48,533 nucleotides of DNA from JAURDE01 sp965365285 (GTDB taxonomy: Bacteria > Bdellovibrionota > Bacteriovoracia > Bacteriovoracales > Bacteriovoracaceae), in the NCBI GenBank assembly GCA_965365285.1, contig CBDUBC010000010.1, forward strand, positions 1-48,533, in the 5' to 3' direction. Below are positions 16,180-24,418 of this stretch, piece after piece (the first letter of the stretch is position 1; every line of letters starts with the position of its first letter). Under the pieces are notes generated by a model. The model ran no database searches, was not told the origin of the DNA, and was given only the letters and a program-made list of their open reading frames with translations. The position numbers and the translations under genes are program-made.

Positions 16180-18413
16180 GCCGCTTGGCTTTGTTGGGAC
16201 TCAAGTAATTCTTCTAATTGATCTAAGAGGTCTGCAAGTTTAGTCATTTCAAAGACCGAAAGAGATTTTGAAATCTCATTCGTTAAAGAATGAAAAGCTT
16301 TCCACTTTGTAAATTTACAAAAGGTATCACATCTGGCATAAAGTTCTTCGAGATCATTAAGAGTCTGAGTCTGCTTGGTATGACGAACAAAACTTAAAAG
16401 GACTCGCAACTGATTATCAAATTCATGTTGATCGGTGATTTGGGGTTCATCAAAAAGTTTTTCTCCCTCTTCCTGCACTTTCGCGATACCTTCCACCTCA
16501 TCGTAGGGTAATAAGCGAGCCATCGCTTTAATAAGATCCGCTTTGGATATAGGCTTAAAAAGAAGATCATTAAAGACTTGAATTTCTTCCTCTGCCGTAT
16601 CTTCATCTATAATTGCTGTAATAGCTATGATTTTAAAATTATGACCATCGTGTTTTAGCTTTGTAGCAAGTTCAAAGCCATTCATTTCCGGAAGAGAAAT
16701 ATCACAAAGAATAAGATCTGGTTTTTCATTAACCGCTAAGTCATAACCTTCTCTACCATTTTCTGCCATGATGATTTTGATATGTGATTGTCTTGCGAGA
16801 AAACTATTAATTACATCCCTACCCACTTTAATGTCTTCAATACATAATACAGTAGCTGGTTTAAATTGCACTTTGCGAACGTCTAAAGCATGAATTTTTT
16901 CTTCTTTTTTCAAACTCAAAAACTGGATCTCAGGGAGATGGATAATGAATCTGGTTCCTTTCCCCTCTTCAGACTGAACTTGCACCTTACCATTCATTTT
17001 ATTAATAATCTCAGAGGAAAGACTTAATCCGATTCCGGTTCCATCATAATCGTTAATTGATTGTCCTCTTGATTGAACAAAAGATTCAAACACTCGACTA
17101 ATTTGATCTTCAGGAATTCCTACCCCACTATCTTCAATCGTAATGACTAAATCTCTAATATCCGAAGTCGATGATTTCCCTTCTGTTCGTACTGAGAGTT
17201 TAATAAAGCCTTTTTTAGTAAACTTTACGGCATTATGAATAATATTAAATAGGGCCTGTCTTAATCGCTGTTCATCAAAATAAATATTTTCGAGAAGATC
17301 TTCTTCATATTCAAACTTAAGATCAATATTTTTTTCTTTGGCCTGAGACGAAAACATCATCAGAAGATCATTCGTCATATCCTTTAGATTAAAATTACCA
17401 AAATGAAAGGTGATCTTATTGGTGTTTAATTTAGAGAGATCGATAATATTATTGAGAACCTTCAAAAGGTTTTTGGCACTAGATTTAAGTTCGGAGGCGT
17501 AAGAAACTCTATCTTCAACGGAAAGGTCTAGATGATTTTCTAAAATATCACTAAAACCAATAATTCCATTAAGAGGAGTTCGAATTTCGTGACTAATATT
17601 GGATAGAAATTGTTCCTTTACTTCTTTCATCACCTTTACTTCTTCAAGGGCAGTTTCTAGTTCTTTAGTTCTAGACTTCACTTTTTTTTCTAGATTCTTA
17701 TGATTATATTGAACCTGCTCCTTATAACCTTTAAGTCTTTCGAGGAGATCATTAAAGGCATCTACAAATACACTCAATTGATTTTTATTTTCCGTAACAG
17801 GATCAATTTTTTTAATATTATCCATCTCAACACTTTTGACTTCTTTCGTAAGCTTATCAAGCGGTTTTTCAAGTAAACGGTTAATAAAATAAATCATAAT
17901 CAACCAAAGAACTGCCGTTTTAATAAAAGAATTAATAATAATAAGAATGAGACTATATTTAATTCTTGTAATGATGATCTGATTAGAAGAATAGATCACG
18001 GTCTTACCAACCTTCATATCCTTTCCGTTCTTATCATAAAAGATTTCAAACTCATGGGAGAAGTTTTGATCAATCCAAGAGACCTTTCCAGTTTGTTTCG
18101 TAATACCTTCGTGACTTAGAAGCTCTCCAAATTCATCAAAGATATCCATTCCACTCACAAACTCATTTTTCGTCACGCCTTTGATAATCGAAGTAACCGC
18201 AAGATCATTTTGTTCCCATAAAGCAGTTCTAAGAGCAGGTCCGAAAGAATCTTCAAGCGAAATTAGCTGACCAATAATATTTTGCTTTACGTTTTTTAAT
18301 TCCAAACTAATTTGAATAACGGTGACTAAAACAGCAACAAGAAAATAAAGTCCAAATATGGATCTAAGGAGCTGTGATGAAATTTTTTCTCGCCAGTTTT
18401 TTGAATAGTTCAT
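16176..18413 (-). CDS. Membrane hybrid sensor histidine kinase with receiver domain
   Basis: Senses an unknown signal and passes phosphate from His to Asp. Membrane segment 1 is about residues 16-37, an extracytoplasmic loop 38-150, and membrane segment 2 about 152-180. HAMP-like and coiled-coil sections reach residue 265. The HisKA phosphoacceptor is His275 in SNISHEIRTPLNG. The ATPase has N394 (IIHNAVKF), EDSGVGIPEDQ and DGTGIGLSL. A receiver domain follows (Asp571 in CDISLPEMNG, Lys620). The last 100 residues are helical and unassigned; no canonical HPt motif is seen. No partner regulator is adjacent. ung lies 32 bases upstream on the same strand. Confidence 0.92.
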   Translation of the reverse strand: MNYSKNWREKISSQLLRSIFGLYFLVAVLVTVIQISLELKNVKQNIIGQLISLEDSFGPALRTALWEQNDLAVTSIIKGVTKNEFVSGMDIFDEFGELLSHEGITKQTGKVSWIDQNFSHEFEIFYDKNGKDMKVGKTVIYSSNQIIITRIKYSLILIIINSFIKTAVLWLIMIYFINRLLEKPLDKLTKEVKSVEMDNIKKIDPVTENKNQLSVFVDAFNDLLERLKGYKEQVQYNHKNLEKKVKSRTKELETALEEVKVMKEVKEQFLSNISHEIRTPLNGIIGFSDILENHLDLSVEDRVSYASELKSSAKNLLKVLNNIIDLSKLNTNKITFHFGNFNLKDMTNDLLMMFSSQAKEKNIDLKFEYEEDLLENIYFDEQRLRQALFNIIHNAVKFTKKGFIKLSVRTEGKSSTSDIRDLVITIEDSGVGIPEDQISRVFESFVQSRGQSINDYDGTGIGLSLSSEIINKMNGKVQVQSEEGKGTRFIIHLPEIQFLSLKKEEKIHALDVRKVQFKPATVLCIEDIKVGRDVINSFLARQSHIKIIMAENGREGYDLAVNEKPDLILCDISLPEMNGFELATKLKHDGHNFKIIAITAIIDEDTAEEEIQVFNDLLFKPISKADLIKAMARLLPYDEVEGIAKVQEEGEKLFDEPQITDQHEFDNQLRVLLSFVRHTKQTQTLNDLEELYARCDTFCKFTKWKAFHSLTNEISKSLSVFEMTKLADLLDQLEELLESQQSQAA

Positions 18414-18427
18414 GACAAAAACTATTC
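18403..18427 (-). promoter_or_regulatory. Inverted repeat enclosing the kinase start codon
   Basis: GAATAGTT (18403-18410) and AACTATTC (18420-18427) are a perfect 8-bp inverted repeat whose 9-base loop contains the kinase ATG (18411-18413). There is no obvious Shine-Dalgarno between ung and this start. It could be an RNA hairpin presenting the start codon or an operator at the gene's 5' end. Confidence 0.4.
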
Positions 18428-18445
18428 GTCATTTCTCTTAAAATA

Positions 18446-19126
18446 TTAAGAACTTATAGACCAATCGATTTGATTTAGTCCTTTATCTATTAGGTATTTG
18501 TTGATTTCAGAAAAGTGACTACAACCTAAAAATCCTCTATGGGCAGAAAGAGGTGATGGATGAGTCGATTTCAATACTTTATGTTTATTTAGATCAATCC
18601 CTGCTCCTTTTTTTTGAGCAAAGCTTCCCCATAATACAAAGACTAAACCTATTTTATTTTGATTGAGAACATCGACGACTTTATCCGTAAAGGTTTCCCA
18701 GCCCTTTTTTTGGTGACTAGCGGCCTTGTTGGCCTCCACGGTTAATACGGCATTGAGCAAGAGTACCCCTTGTTTTGCCCAAGGTACCAAATATCCATCC
18801 TTGGGAATGGGAGTTTTAAATTCGCGGTGAATTTCTTTGTAAATATTTTGAAGAGAGGGTGGAACTCTTACGCCATGCCGGACAGAAAAAGCAAGGCCAT
18901 GCGCCTGATTAGGTCCGTGGTAAGGATCCTGGCCAATAATGACCACCTTCACTTGGTCGAAAGGAGTATAATTAAAGGCATTAAAAATATCATCTCGAGG
19001 TGGATAAATCGTTTTGCCTTTCTCTCTCTCTTGTTCAAGAAATTTTCGAAGCTCCACCATATAGGGTTTATCAAACTCTTCTTTGAGATGTTTTGCCCAG
19101 CCTTTTTCTAATTTAATGCTACTCAT
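18446..19126 (-). CDS. ung: Uracil-DNA glycosylase (family 1)
   Basis: Removes uracil from DNA to begin base-excision repair. The water-activating motif GQDPYHGPNQAHGLAFSV includes Asp67. The leucine/His loop HPSPLSAHRGF lies near residue 190 and is followed by CSHFSEIN. The 226-residue length matches Ung. It is transcribed toward the kinase gene, 32 bases away, and may share its transcript. Confidence 0.95.
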   Translation of the reverse strand: MSSIKLEKGWAKHLKEEFDKPYMVELRKFLEQEREKGKTIYPPRDDIFNAFNYTPFDQVKVVIIGQDPYHGPNQAHGLAFSVRHGVRVPPSLQNIYKEIHREFKTPIPKDGYLVPWAKQGVLLLNAVLTVEANKAASHQKKGWETFTDKVVDVLNQNKIGLVFVLWGSFAQKKGAGIDLNKHKVLKSTHPSPLSAHRGFLGCSHFSEINKYLIDKGLNQIDWSISS

Positions 19127-19207
19127 GAACCTTTTTTATCAAAGGCAATTTACGAAATCAAAAGTATCTTCTAAGCTTAGGTCGTTTACTAGATTAAAAA
19201 GGAGTTA

Positions 19208-19726
19208 TTGATGACTTGCGTTCTATTGAGAGGTGAAGAAATTACCCTTGCCGGTAATGTCCCTCAAGTTGGAGAAACCTTTCCAGATTTTACACTTATT
19301 GACACAACACTTCAGGAAGTAAAGCTATCTTCCTTTAACGATAAAAAGAAAATTCTTAATATTTTCCCGAGTGTTGATACTCCCGTTTGTCATAAATCTG
19401 TTCTCAAATTTGGTCATGATTCTGTGAAGCTTCACGGTGATGTGAAAATGATTCATATCTCTGCTGATCTTCCATTTGCTCAAAAAAGAGTGGCGACAGA
19501 AGAAGAAATCACAAACCTTATGCTTTCTACATTTAGAAACCCACAGTTTGGAAAAGACACTGGTCTAGAAATCACTTCAGGTCCACTTGTGGGGCTTCTA
19601 GCAAGATGTGTTGTGGTTCTAGATGAAAACAATAAGATTCACTATTGCGAGCTTGTACCAGAAATTGGACAAGAGCCTAACTATGATAATGCTCTTGCGA
19701 CTTTTGATAAAGCCAATTGGTCATAA
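19208..19726 (+). CDS. tpx: Thiol peroxidase, resolving cysteine not conserved
   Basis: Reduces peroxides, preferring alkyl hydroperoxides in studied members. The peroxidatic Cys61 is in SVDTPVCHKSV, and ISADLPFAQKR, LSTFRNPQFG and GPLVGLLARCVVVLDE match Tpx. The canonical resolving Cys (after FAQSRF in E. coli Tpx, Cys95) is absent here; FAQKRVAT occupies that place. Remaining cysteines are 4, 134 and 147, any of which might substitute, or it may work as a 1-Cys enzyme. AAGGAG precedes the ATG. The 3' end overlaps convergent hoxW by 50 bases. Confidence 0.9.
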   Translation: MMTCVLLRGEEITLAGNVPQVGETFPDFTLIDTTLQEVKLSSFNDKKKILNIFPSVDTPVCHKSVLKFGHDSVKLHGDVKMIHISADLPFAQKRVATEEEITNLMLSTFRNPQFGKDTGLEITSGPLVGLLARCVVVLDENNKIHYCELVPEIGQEPNYDNALATFDKANWS

Positions 19727-20120
19727 ACTCTTTTGCCTTTAAGAGCCCGTCCATTGCGGATGGGCCTATCCCTGCATCCATTTCAAAGTTTTCGGCATAG
19801 ATTCCACAAAGATAGAGTTGTGGTGATTGATCATATAGTTTTTCCGTCATGGCGAGAACCGATTGAGGTTTTAAAGAGTGAGTTGTAAATGAGTTTTCAT
19901 ATTGTGGGTATAGTCTTTTGAATACGAAAGGACTTGATATATTTTTTATAGCATCGATAATAATTACACGTTCATACTTACTAAAAAGCTCAGTATCTTC
20001 TATTTGAAGTTGAAATTGAAAATGAAGATCCTCTGAACCTTCCCAGTGCTCTACAAAATAAGCGCCAACACCATCATCACCTCTTAGAGGATTTCCTATT
20101 CCGTAGAGTAAAGTCTTCAT
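19677..20120 (-). CDS. hoxW: [NiFe] hydrogenase maturation endopeptidase
   Basis: Cuts the C-terminal peptide from the nickel-loaded large subunit HoxH, the last maturation step. The nickel-sensing motif GIGNPLRGDDGVG opens the protein, and IIIDAIKN follows in the usual place. THSLKPQSVLAM corresponds to the conserved mid-protein His region. The start overlaps the hoxH stop as ATGA and has AGGGA upstream. The last 50 bases are also coding for tpx on the other strand, which is unusually long for a convergent overlap. Confidence 0.9.
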   Translation of the reverse strand: MKTLLYGIGNPLRGDDGVGAYFVEHWEGSEDLHFQFQLQIEDTELFSKYERVIIIDAIKNISSPFVFKRLYPQYENSFTTHSLKPQSVLAMTEKLYDQSPQLYLCGIYAENFEMDAGIGPSAMDGLLKAKEFMTNWLYQKSQEHYHS

Positions 20121-21562
20121 GTTTGGATCCCTGAAACTTCATGCCCTTGATGATCATAGATTCTAACATCCAAAGGCATCTCTCCCATGGCATGAGTGGC
20201 ACAGCTTAAGCAAGGGTCATAGGCCCTGATAGCGACTTCAATTTCATTGAGCATAGGTTCTGTAATTTCTGCACTCCCATGAAGTCGATTTTGAGCAACA
20301 ATCTGAACGGCCTTATTCATGGCCATATTATTATGAGTGGTAGATACAATAAGATTACATCTAGTAATGTCATCTTTTTCACTGACTTCGTAATGGTGTA
20401 GAAGAGTTCCTCTTGGAGCTTCAATCACTCCGATTCCTACTTTTTGTCGGGTCCCTTTTACAATCAGCTGATCTGATTGAAGATCAGGGTCTTTTAGAAG
20501 AGTTTCTATATTTTCTAAGCAGTGAAGCATCTCAATGAGTCGTGCCCAGTGATAATAAAGACTTTTATTAATCACTTTCATTCCGGCAAAACTTCGATAT
20601 TCCTCAAGTCTTTTATTGGCCAGAGGAGTTGAAATTCCTTCACAGATATTAAGTCTTGCCAGAGGTCCTACTCTATTCCAACCTTGATCACTTCCATATT
20701 TTTTTAGGTAGGGAAATTTAAGGTAGGTCCACTCTTTAACTTCTTCTTCAAAATGATCTAGGTATTCACAATAATCGATATCATTGAGAATCATCTTTCC
20801 CGCATGATCTTGAGCACGCAGTTTTCCATGATAAAGCTCTAGCGCTCCGTTCGCTCCAATAAGACCAAGATGATTGGAATCAAATTCTGTAAAGGAATCA
20901 ATCCATCCCCTATTTTTTTGATGATAGTCTTTCATAAAATCAAGGGTCTCTTGATTCCATTCAATACAATCTTTGAGGGAAGGAAGCTCATCACTTCCCT
21001 TTAAAAAAATATCCCTTTCGGTGACGGATAGGTTCTTATGAATGCCTCCAGGAACAGCACTAATTCCATGAATTTTTTTACCGGCAGTCGCTTTAATAAT
21101 TTCTTGACCATATTTACGAAGCTTAATCCCTTTTAAAGCAAGTTCTTTATGAGCTTCAATAACGCCGATTATATTTCTCTTTTCTACAGGAGCATCAATC
21201 CCAAAAAGAAGATCTGGCGCTGCTAAATAGAAAAAATGAAGAGCATGGGATTGAAGGACTTGTCCGTAATGCATAAGCCTTCGCATCTTTTCTCCGCATG
21301 GAGTAAGAGTATGGGCCCCGACAATTTGATCAATCGCTTTAGCGGCAGCGAGGTGATGACTGACAGGACAGATGCCACATAATCTTTGAACAAGAACAGG
21401 CGCTTCCCAATAAGGTCTTCCTTGAATAAATTTTTCAAAACCTCGAAATTCAACAATATGAAAACGTGCCTCTTCGACATGATTTTGATCATCGAGATGA
21501 ATCGTCACTTTTCCATGACCCTCGACACGAGTAACGGGATCAATCACAATCTTTTTAGTCAT
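20117..21562 (-). CDS. hoxH: [NiFe] hydrogenase large subunit, NAD-linked group 3d type
   Basis: Holds the NiFe(CN)2CO active site that splits or forms H2. The N-terminal ligand motif RLCGICPVSHHLAAAKA and the C-terminal DPCLSCATH supply the four cysteines. Cleavage after that His would remove a 24-residue tail beginning AMGEMPLDV. At 481 residues it is full length. Neighbouring diaphorase genes hoxF and hoxU mark the NAD(P)-coupled soluble type rather than a respiratory uptake enzyme. It overlaps hoxY by 8 bases, with GGAG ahead of its ATG. Confidence 0.95.
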   Translation of the reverse strand: MTKKIVIDPVTRVEGHGKVTIHLDDQNHVEEARFHIVEFRGFEKFIQGRPYWEAPVLVQRLCGICPVSHHLAAAKAIDQIVGAHTLTPCGEKMRRLMHYGQVLQSHALHFFYLAAPDLLFGIDAPVEKRNIIGVIEAHKELALKGIKLRKYGQEIIKATAGKKIHGISAVPGGIHKNLSVTERDIFLKGSDELPSLKDCIEWNQETLDFMKDYHQKNRGWIDSFTEFDSNHLGLIGANGALELYHGKLRAQDHAGKMILNDIDYCEYLDHFEEEVKEWTYLKFPYLKKYGSDQGWNRVGPLARLNICEGISTPLANKRLEEYRSFAGMKVINKSLYYHWARLIEMLHCLENIETLLKDPDLQSDQLIVKGTRQKVGIGVIEAPRGTLLHHYEVSEKDDITRCNLIVSTTHNNMAMNKAVQIVAQNRLHGSAEITEPMLNEIEVAIRAYDPCLSCATHAMGEMPLDVRIYDHQGHEVSGIQT

Positions 21563-22100
21563 AGCGCATGACTCCTGCTAAATTTAAGTCCTCTCCTTTG
21601 ATAAGTGCACTTAAGGCCCTCCAAATCGATTCTGCCGTAGGAGGACAGCCAGGAAGAAAATAATCTATTTTGACCACTTCATGGCAAGGATAAACCTTAT
21701 CTAAAATCTTAGGAATATCCTCATGATGAGGAATAATATCCGATCCTTTAGGAGTCGTTGGAACTTGAAGATAGGCCTCTTCTAGACACTCTTTTAAAGG
21801 CACATTATTTCTTAGGGCCGGAAGCCCCCCCATAATCGCGCACTCACCTAAGGAGACAAGGATCTTGCAATTTTTTCTAAAATTTCTTAAAACTTCTACA
21901 TTTTCGTTATTGCAAACGCCACCTTCTATTAGTCCGATATCAACGGGCTTAGTAAATTCTTTAATATCAGTGAGTGGGGATTTATTAAATTCAACCAATT
22001 CAATCAGATCCACAAAGCGCTCATCAATATCGCAAACAGACATGTGACAACCAAAACAGCCTGCTAAGGAAATGGTGGCAATGGATTTTTTTTCAGTCAT
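21555..22100 (-). CDS. hoxY: [NiFe] hydrogenase small subunit
   Basis: Carries the Fe-S cluster proximal to the NiFe site and passes electrons to the diaphorase. The four cluster ligands are visible as LAGCFGCH (two Cys), SLGECAIMGG and FLPGCPP. It has no twin-arginine signal, as expected for a cytoplasmic enzyme. I start it at the ATG at 22100 (MTEKKSIATI), with GGGGAG a few bases upstream. An in-frame TTG at 22127 lacks support. It overlaps hoxU by 8 bases and hoxH by 8 bases. Confidence 0.93.
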   Translation of the reverse strand: MTEKKSIATISLAGCFGCHMSVCDIDERFVDLIELVEFNKSPLTDIKEFTKPVDIGLIEGGVCNNENVEVLRNFRKNCKILVSLGECAIMGGLPALRNNVPLKECLEEAYLQVPTTPKGSDIIPHHEDIPKILDKVYPCHEVVKIDYFLPGCPPTAESIWRALSALIKGEDLNLAGVMRYD

Positions 22101-22779
22101 ATTTTCTCTCCCCAATGGGTCGATCAAATCCTTTACCCTTTTTTAAAATGGCACCAACTGGACAAAGATTAACGACTTCATCAATTTTTTCTTCGCTTAA
22201 ACCATTCGCTCTTTCAATATTCATTTCTACTTCAAGGTGAGATCCCTTCCCTTTAAAGGCAAACACTCGATCCCCTTGATCATCTTCAAATTTATGAGTA
22301 CAGCGCTTACAAAGAATACAGCGGTTATGTTCAAATAAAATACGATTCGCCTCAAAGTCTATCTCACGATTATTGAAGCGATAGTGAAACCGAGGCGCTG
22401 TCATTCCTAGCTCAACCCCAAGGTGCTGCAGATCGCAGTCTCCACTTTTTTCACAGCTAGGACAAAAATGGTTTCCTTCAACAAAAAGAAGCTCCACAAG
22501 CGCCTTTCTCAGATCTTTGAGATCCTCTGCTTCAATAGTGAGATCCATCCCCTCTTCGGCCTTTAGGGTACACGCTGAGACATGGTGGCGCTTCCATCGA
22601 ACGGTGCAAACTCGGCACGTCCCTAAGCATTCTCCCATTCCCTGGTAATAACAAAGCACCGGTATATGAATACCGTGCTTTTTAGCAAGCTCGACAATAT
22701 TTTCGCCTTCTTGTGCTTCAACTTCTTTTCCGTCTAAAAGAAGCTTAACGGTTTTTGTGTTCTTCGATAACTCGTTCAT
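22093..22779 (-). CDS. hoxU: Hydrogenase diaphorase subunit HoxU
   Basis: Fe-S electron-transfer subunit between HoxY and HoxF, related to the N-terminal part of NuoG. A 2Fe-2S ferredoxin domain (CYYQGMGECLGTCRVC, then SACTLK) is followed by the His/Cys-liganded site (HFCPSCEKSGDCDLQ) and a CILCKRC...CPVG cluster. It ends GFDRPIGERKYD, as HoxU does. The ATG at 22779 gives 228 residues; ATG 22803 or TTG 22806 would add 8-9. The start lies within the 3' end of hoxF, a 35-base overlap, so coupling is likely. Confidence 0.93.
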   Translation of the reverse strand: MNELSKNTKTVKLLLDGKEVEAQEGENIVELAKKHGIHIPVLCYYQGMGECLGTCRVCTVRWKRHHVSACTLKAEEGMDLTIEAEDLKDLRKALVELLFVEGNHFCPSCEKSGDCDLQHLGVELGMTAPRFHYRFNNREIDFEANRILFEHNRCILCKRCTHKFEDDQGDRVFAFKGKGSHLEVEMNIERANGLSEEKIDEVVNLCPVGAILKKGKGFDRPIGERKYD

Positions 22780-24412
22780 AATCTTTCGTTTTTTGATCGA
22801 CATCAAAATGTCTATAGAGTGATTCGTGCTCTTGCACCTTTTGATTGTAGAGTTCTGGAAAAGCTTCTAGAGAACTCGTAATAGGATTCGAGCAGGTTTG
22901 CCCAAGCCCACATCGCGAAGAGGCCCCAATAATATGCGACCAATCTTTAATTCTTGTAAGATCAATCTTAGATGCTTCTTCTGATAGAATAAATTCCATC
23001 TGCTCATTTAAAACGATATTTCCGGCCCTACAGGGAAGACAGCATCCACAAGATTCGTTTTTAAAAAACTCGGTAAAGTTTTTAACCACTCGAAGGAGAT
23101 CTCTATTTTTATTAAAAACCATCATCGAGCCACCCGTAGCAAGATCTTCAAAAGCGATTTTTCGATTACTCTGGGCAGAAATCATTTTTCCCGATGGCCC
23201 ACCCACTTGAATCGCATGCGCATCTTTGGCCTCAACCATTTGACAAAACTCTTGGATGCTCATTCCCCAAGGAATTTCATAAATACCTTCTTTACAATCT
23301 CCGGATACACTTAAAAGTTTTGTTCCTGGCGATTCCTGGGTCCCATAACTTCGATACCAACCAGAGCCGTGTTTAATAATTTTAGTGACACTGGCAAAGG
23401 TTTCCACGTTATTCACAACAGTTGGTTTCCCCAAATACCCACTTTCCACAGGAAAAGGTGGACGAACTCTTGGCTCCCCTCTTTTTCCTTCCAAAGATTC
23501 TAGGAGGGCCGTCTCTTCCCCTACGACATAGGCTCCGGCTCCAAGCTGAATGCGAATTGGAAAATCAAAACCTTTAATGACTTCATTTAGAGAATCATAG
23601 AGATAGCGATACTCTGCTCTTAAATAAAGAAGTCCTTCCTTAGCTCCTATAGCCTTAGCAGCAACACACATTCCTTCAATGACCATTTCAGGATGATGAG
23701 TGAGAAGGTAGCGATCTTTAAAAGTACCAGGCTCTCCCTCATCCGCATTACAAACGACATATTTTATCGGCTCTTTTTGCTGACTACAAAGAGTCCATTT
23801 GAGTCCCGTTCTAAATCCAGCTCCTCCTCGTCCTCGAATGCCAGCGGCACTGACCTCATCTAAAATTTCTTTAGAAGAAAGATTTTTAGAGAGTGCTTCT
23901 CTTTTCTTATAGGGGTCACTTAGAAGGGCAGTTCTTTGACACACATTATTAATAATTTGATCTTTAGGAAGAATTCCTTTTTTTAGATCCGCGCATATCC
24001 CTCTTACTTTTTCTTTGGTGAGAAGATTTACCGGATATCCCGCAATAAGAGCGCAAGGCGCTTGGTCACTGAGTCCAATACAGCTCGTCGTGAAAAGACC
24101 AAAATCATCATTGCTACTTCCACATTTAATTCCAAGCTCAGCTTCAAAAGTCTTTATAACCTCTTCACATCCCTTGATCTCAGAGATAGCGGAGTTATCC
24201 ACATAGATGCGTATTTTTCCAGATGGGGTATTATGGTAGAAATGATAAAAACTTAGCGTGTCATTAAGCTCGGGGACAGAGACTCCAATAAGCTTTGAGA
24301 GCTCTTTGAGATGGTCGTCAGAGACATGATCAAACTCATCTTGAATATCCCAGAAGATATCTAGTAATCGAGTTGGATCGCCGTTATAGTGTTTTACAAT
24401 TTTATCAATCAC
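22745..24412 (-). CDS. hoxF: NAD(H)-binding diaphorase subunit HoxF (NuoE-NuoF fusion)
   Basis: Exchanges electrons between NAD(H) and the Fe-S chain through FMN. Residues 1-155 form a NuoE-like domain (FWDIQDEFDHV, FYHFYHNTPSGKIRIY). The rest is NuoF-like: GRGGAGFRTGLKW (FMN), NADEGEPGTFKDR, GAGAYVVGEETALLESLEG (NADH), and a 4Fe-4S motif ESCGCCLPCRAG with a distal SSRCGLG. In the NuoE part CIGLSDQ replaces the usual two-Cys motif, so that 2Fe-2S cluster is probably absent, as in the Ralstonia enzyme. The start is GTG at 24412, 6 bases from the divergent hypF ATG, with no Shine-Dalgarno visible. Confidence 0.94.
   Translation of the reverse strand: MIDKIVKHYNGDPTRLLDIFWDIQDEFDHVSDDHLKELSKLIGVSVPELNDTLSFYHFYHNTPSGKIRIYVDNSAISEIKGCEEVIKTFEAELGIKCGSSNDDFGLFTTSCIGLSDQAPCALIAGYPVNLLTKEKVRGICADLKKGILPKDQIINNVCQRTALLSDPYKKREALSKNLSSKEILDEVSAAGIRGRGGAGFRTGLKWTLCSQQKEPIKYVVCNADEGEPGTFKDRYLLTHHPEMVIEGMCVAAKAIGAKEGLLYLRAEYRYLYDSLNEVIKGFDFPIRIQLGAGAYVVGEETALLESLEGKRGEPRVRPPFPVESGYLGKPTVVNNVETFASVTKIIKHGSGWYRSYGTQESPGTKLLSVSGDCKEGIYEIPWGMSIQEFCQMVEAKDAHAIQVGGPSGKMISAQSNRKIAFEDLATGGSMMVFNKNRDLLRVVKNFTEFFKNESCGCCLPCRAGNIVLNEQMEFILSEEASKIDLTRIKDWSHIIGASSRCGLGQTCSNPITSSLEAFPELYNQKVQEHESLYRHFDVDQKTKDYERVIEEHKNR
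24373..24400 (+). promoter_or_regulatory. Candidate hypF promoter inside hoxF
   Basis: TTGGAT (24373-24378), a 16-base spacer and TACAAT (24395-24400) lie within the first codons of hoxF and face hypF. They would start transcription near 24407, about 12 bases before the ATG. Only a modest match, but some promoter must lie inside coding sequence because the intergenic gap is 6 bases. Confidence 0.3.
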
Positions 24413-24418
24413 AGTCTA

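Noticed and set aside
22101..22127. Longer hoxY start at TTG 22127
   Set aside because: The ATG at 22100 has a good GGGGAG site and gives the usual N-terminus.
24389..24418. hypF start at GTG 24389
   Set aside because: It would add ten residues not seen in HypF and lies within hoxF coding sequence; ATG 24419 gives a normal start.
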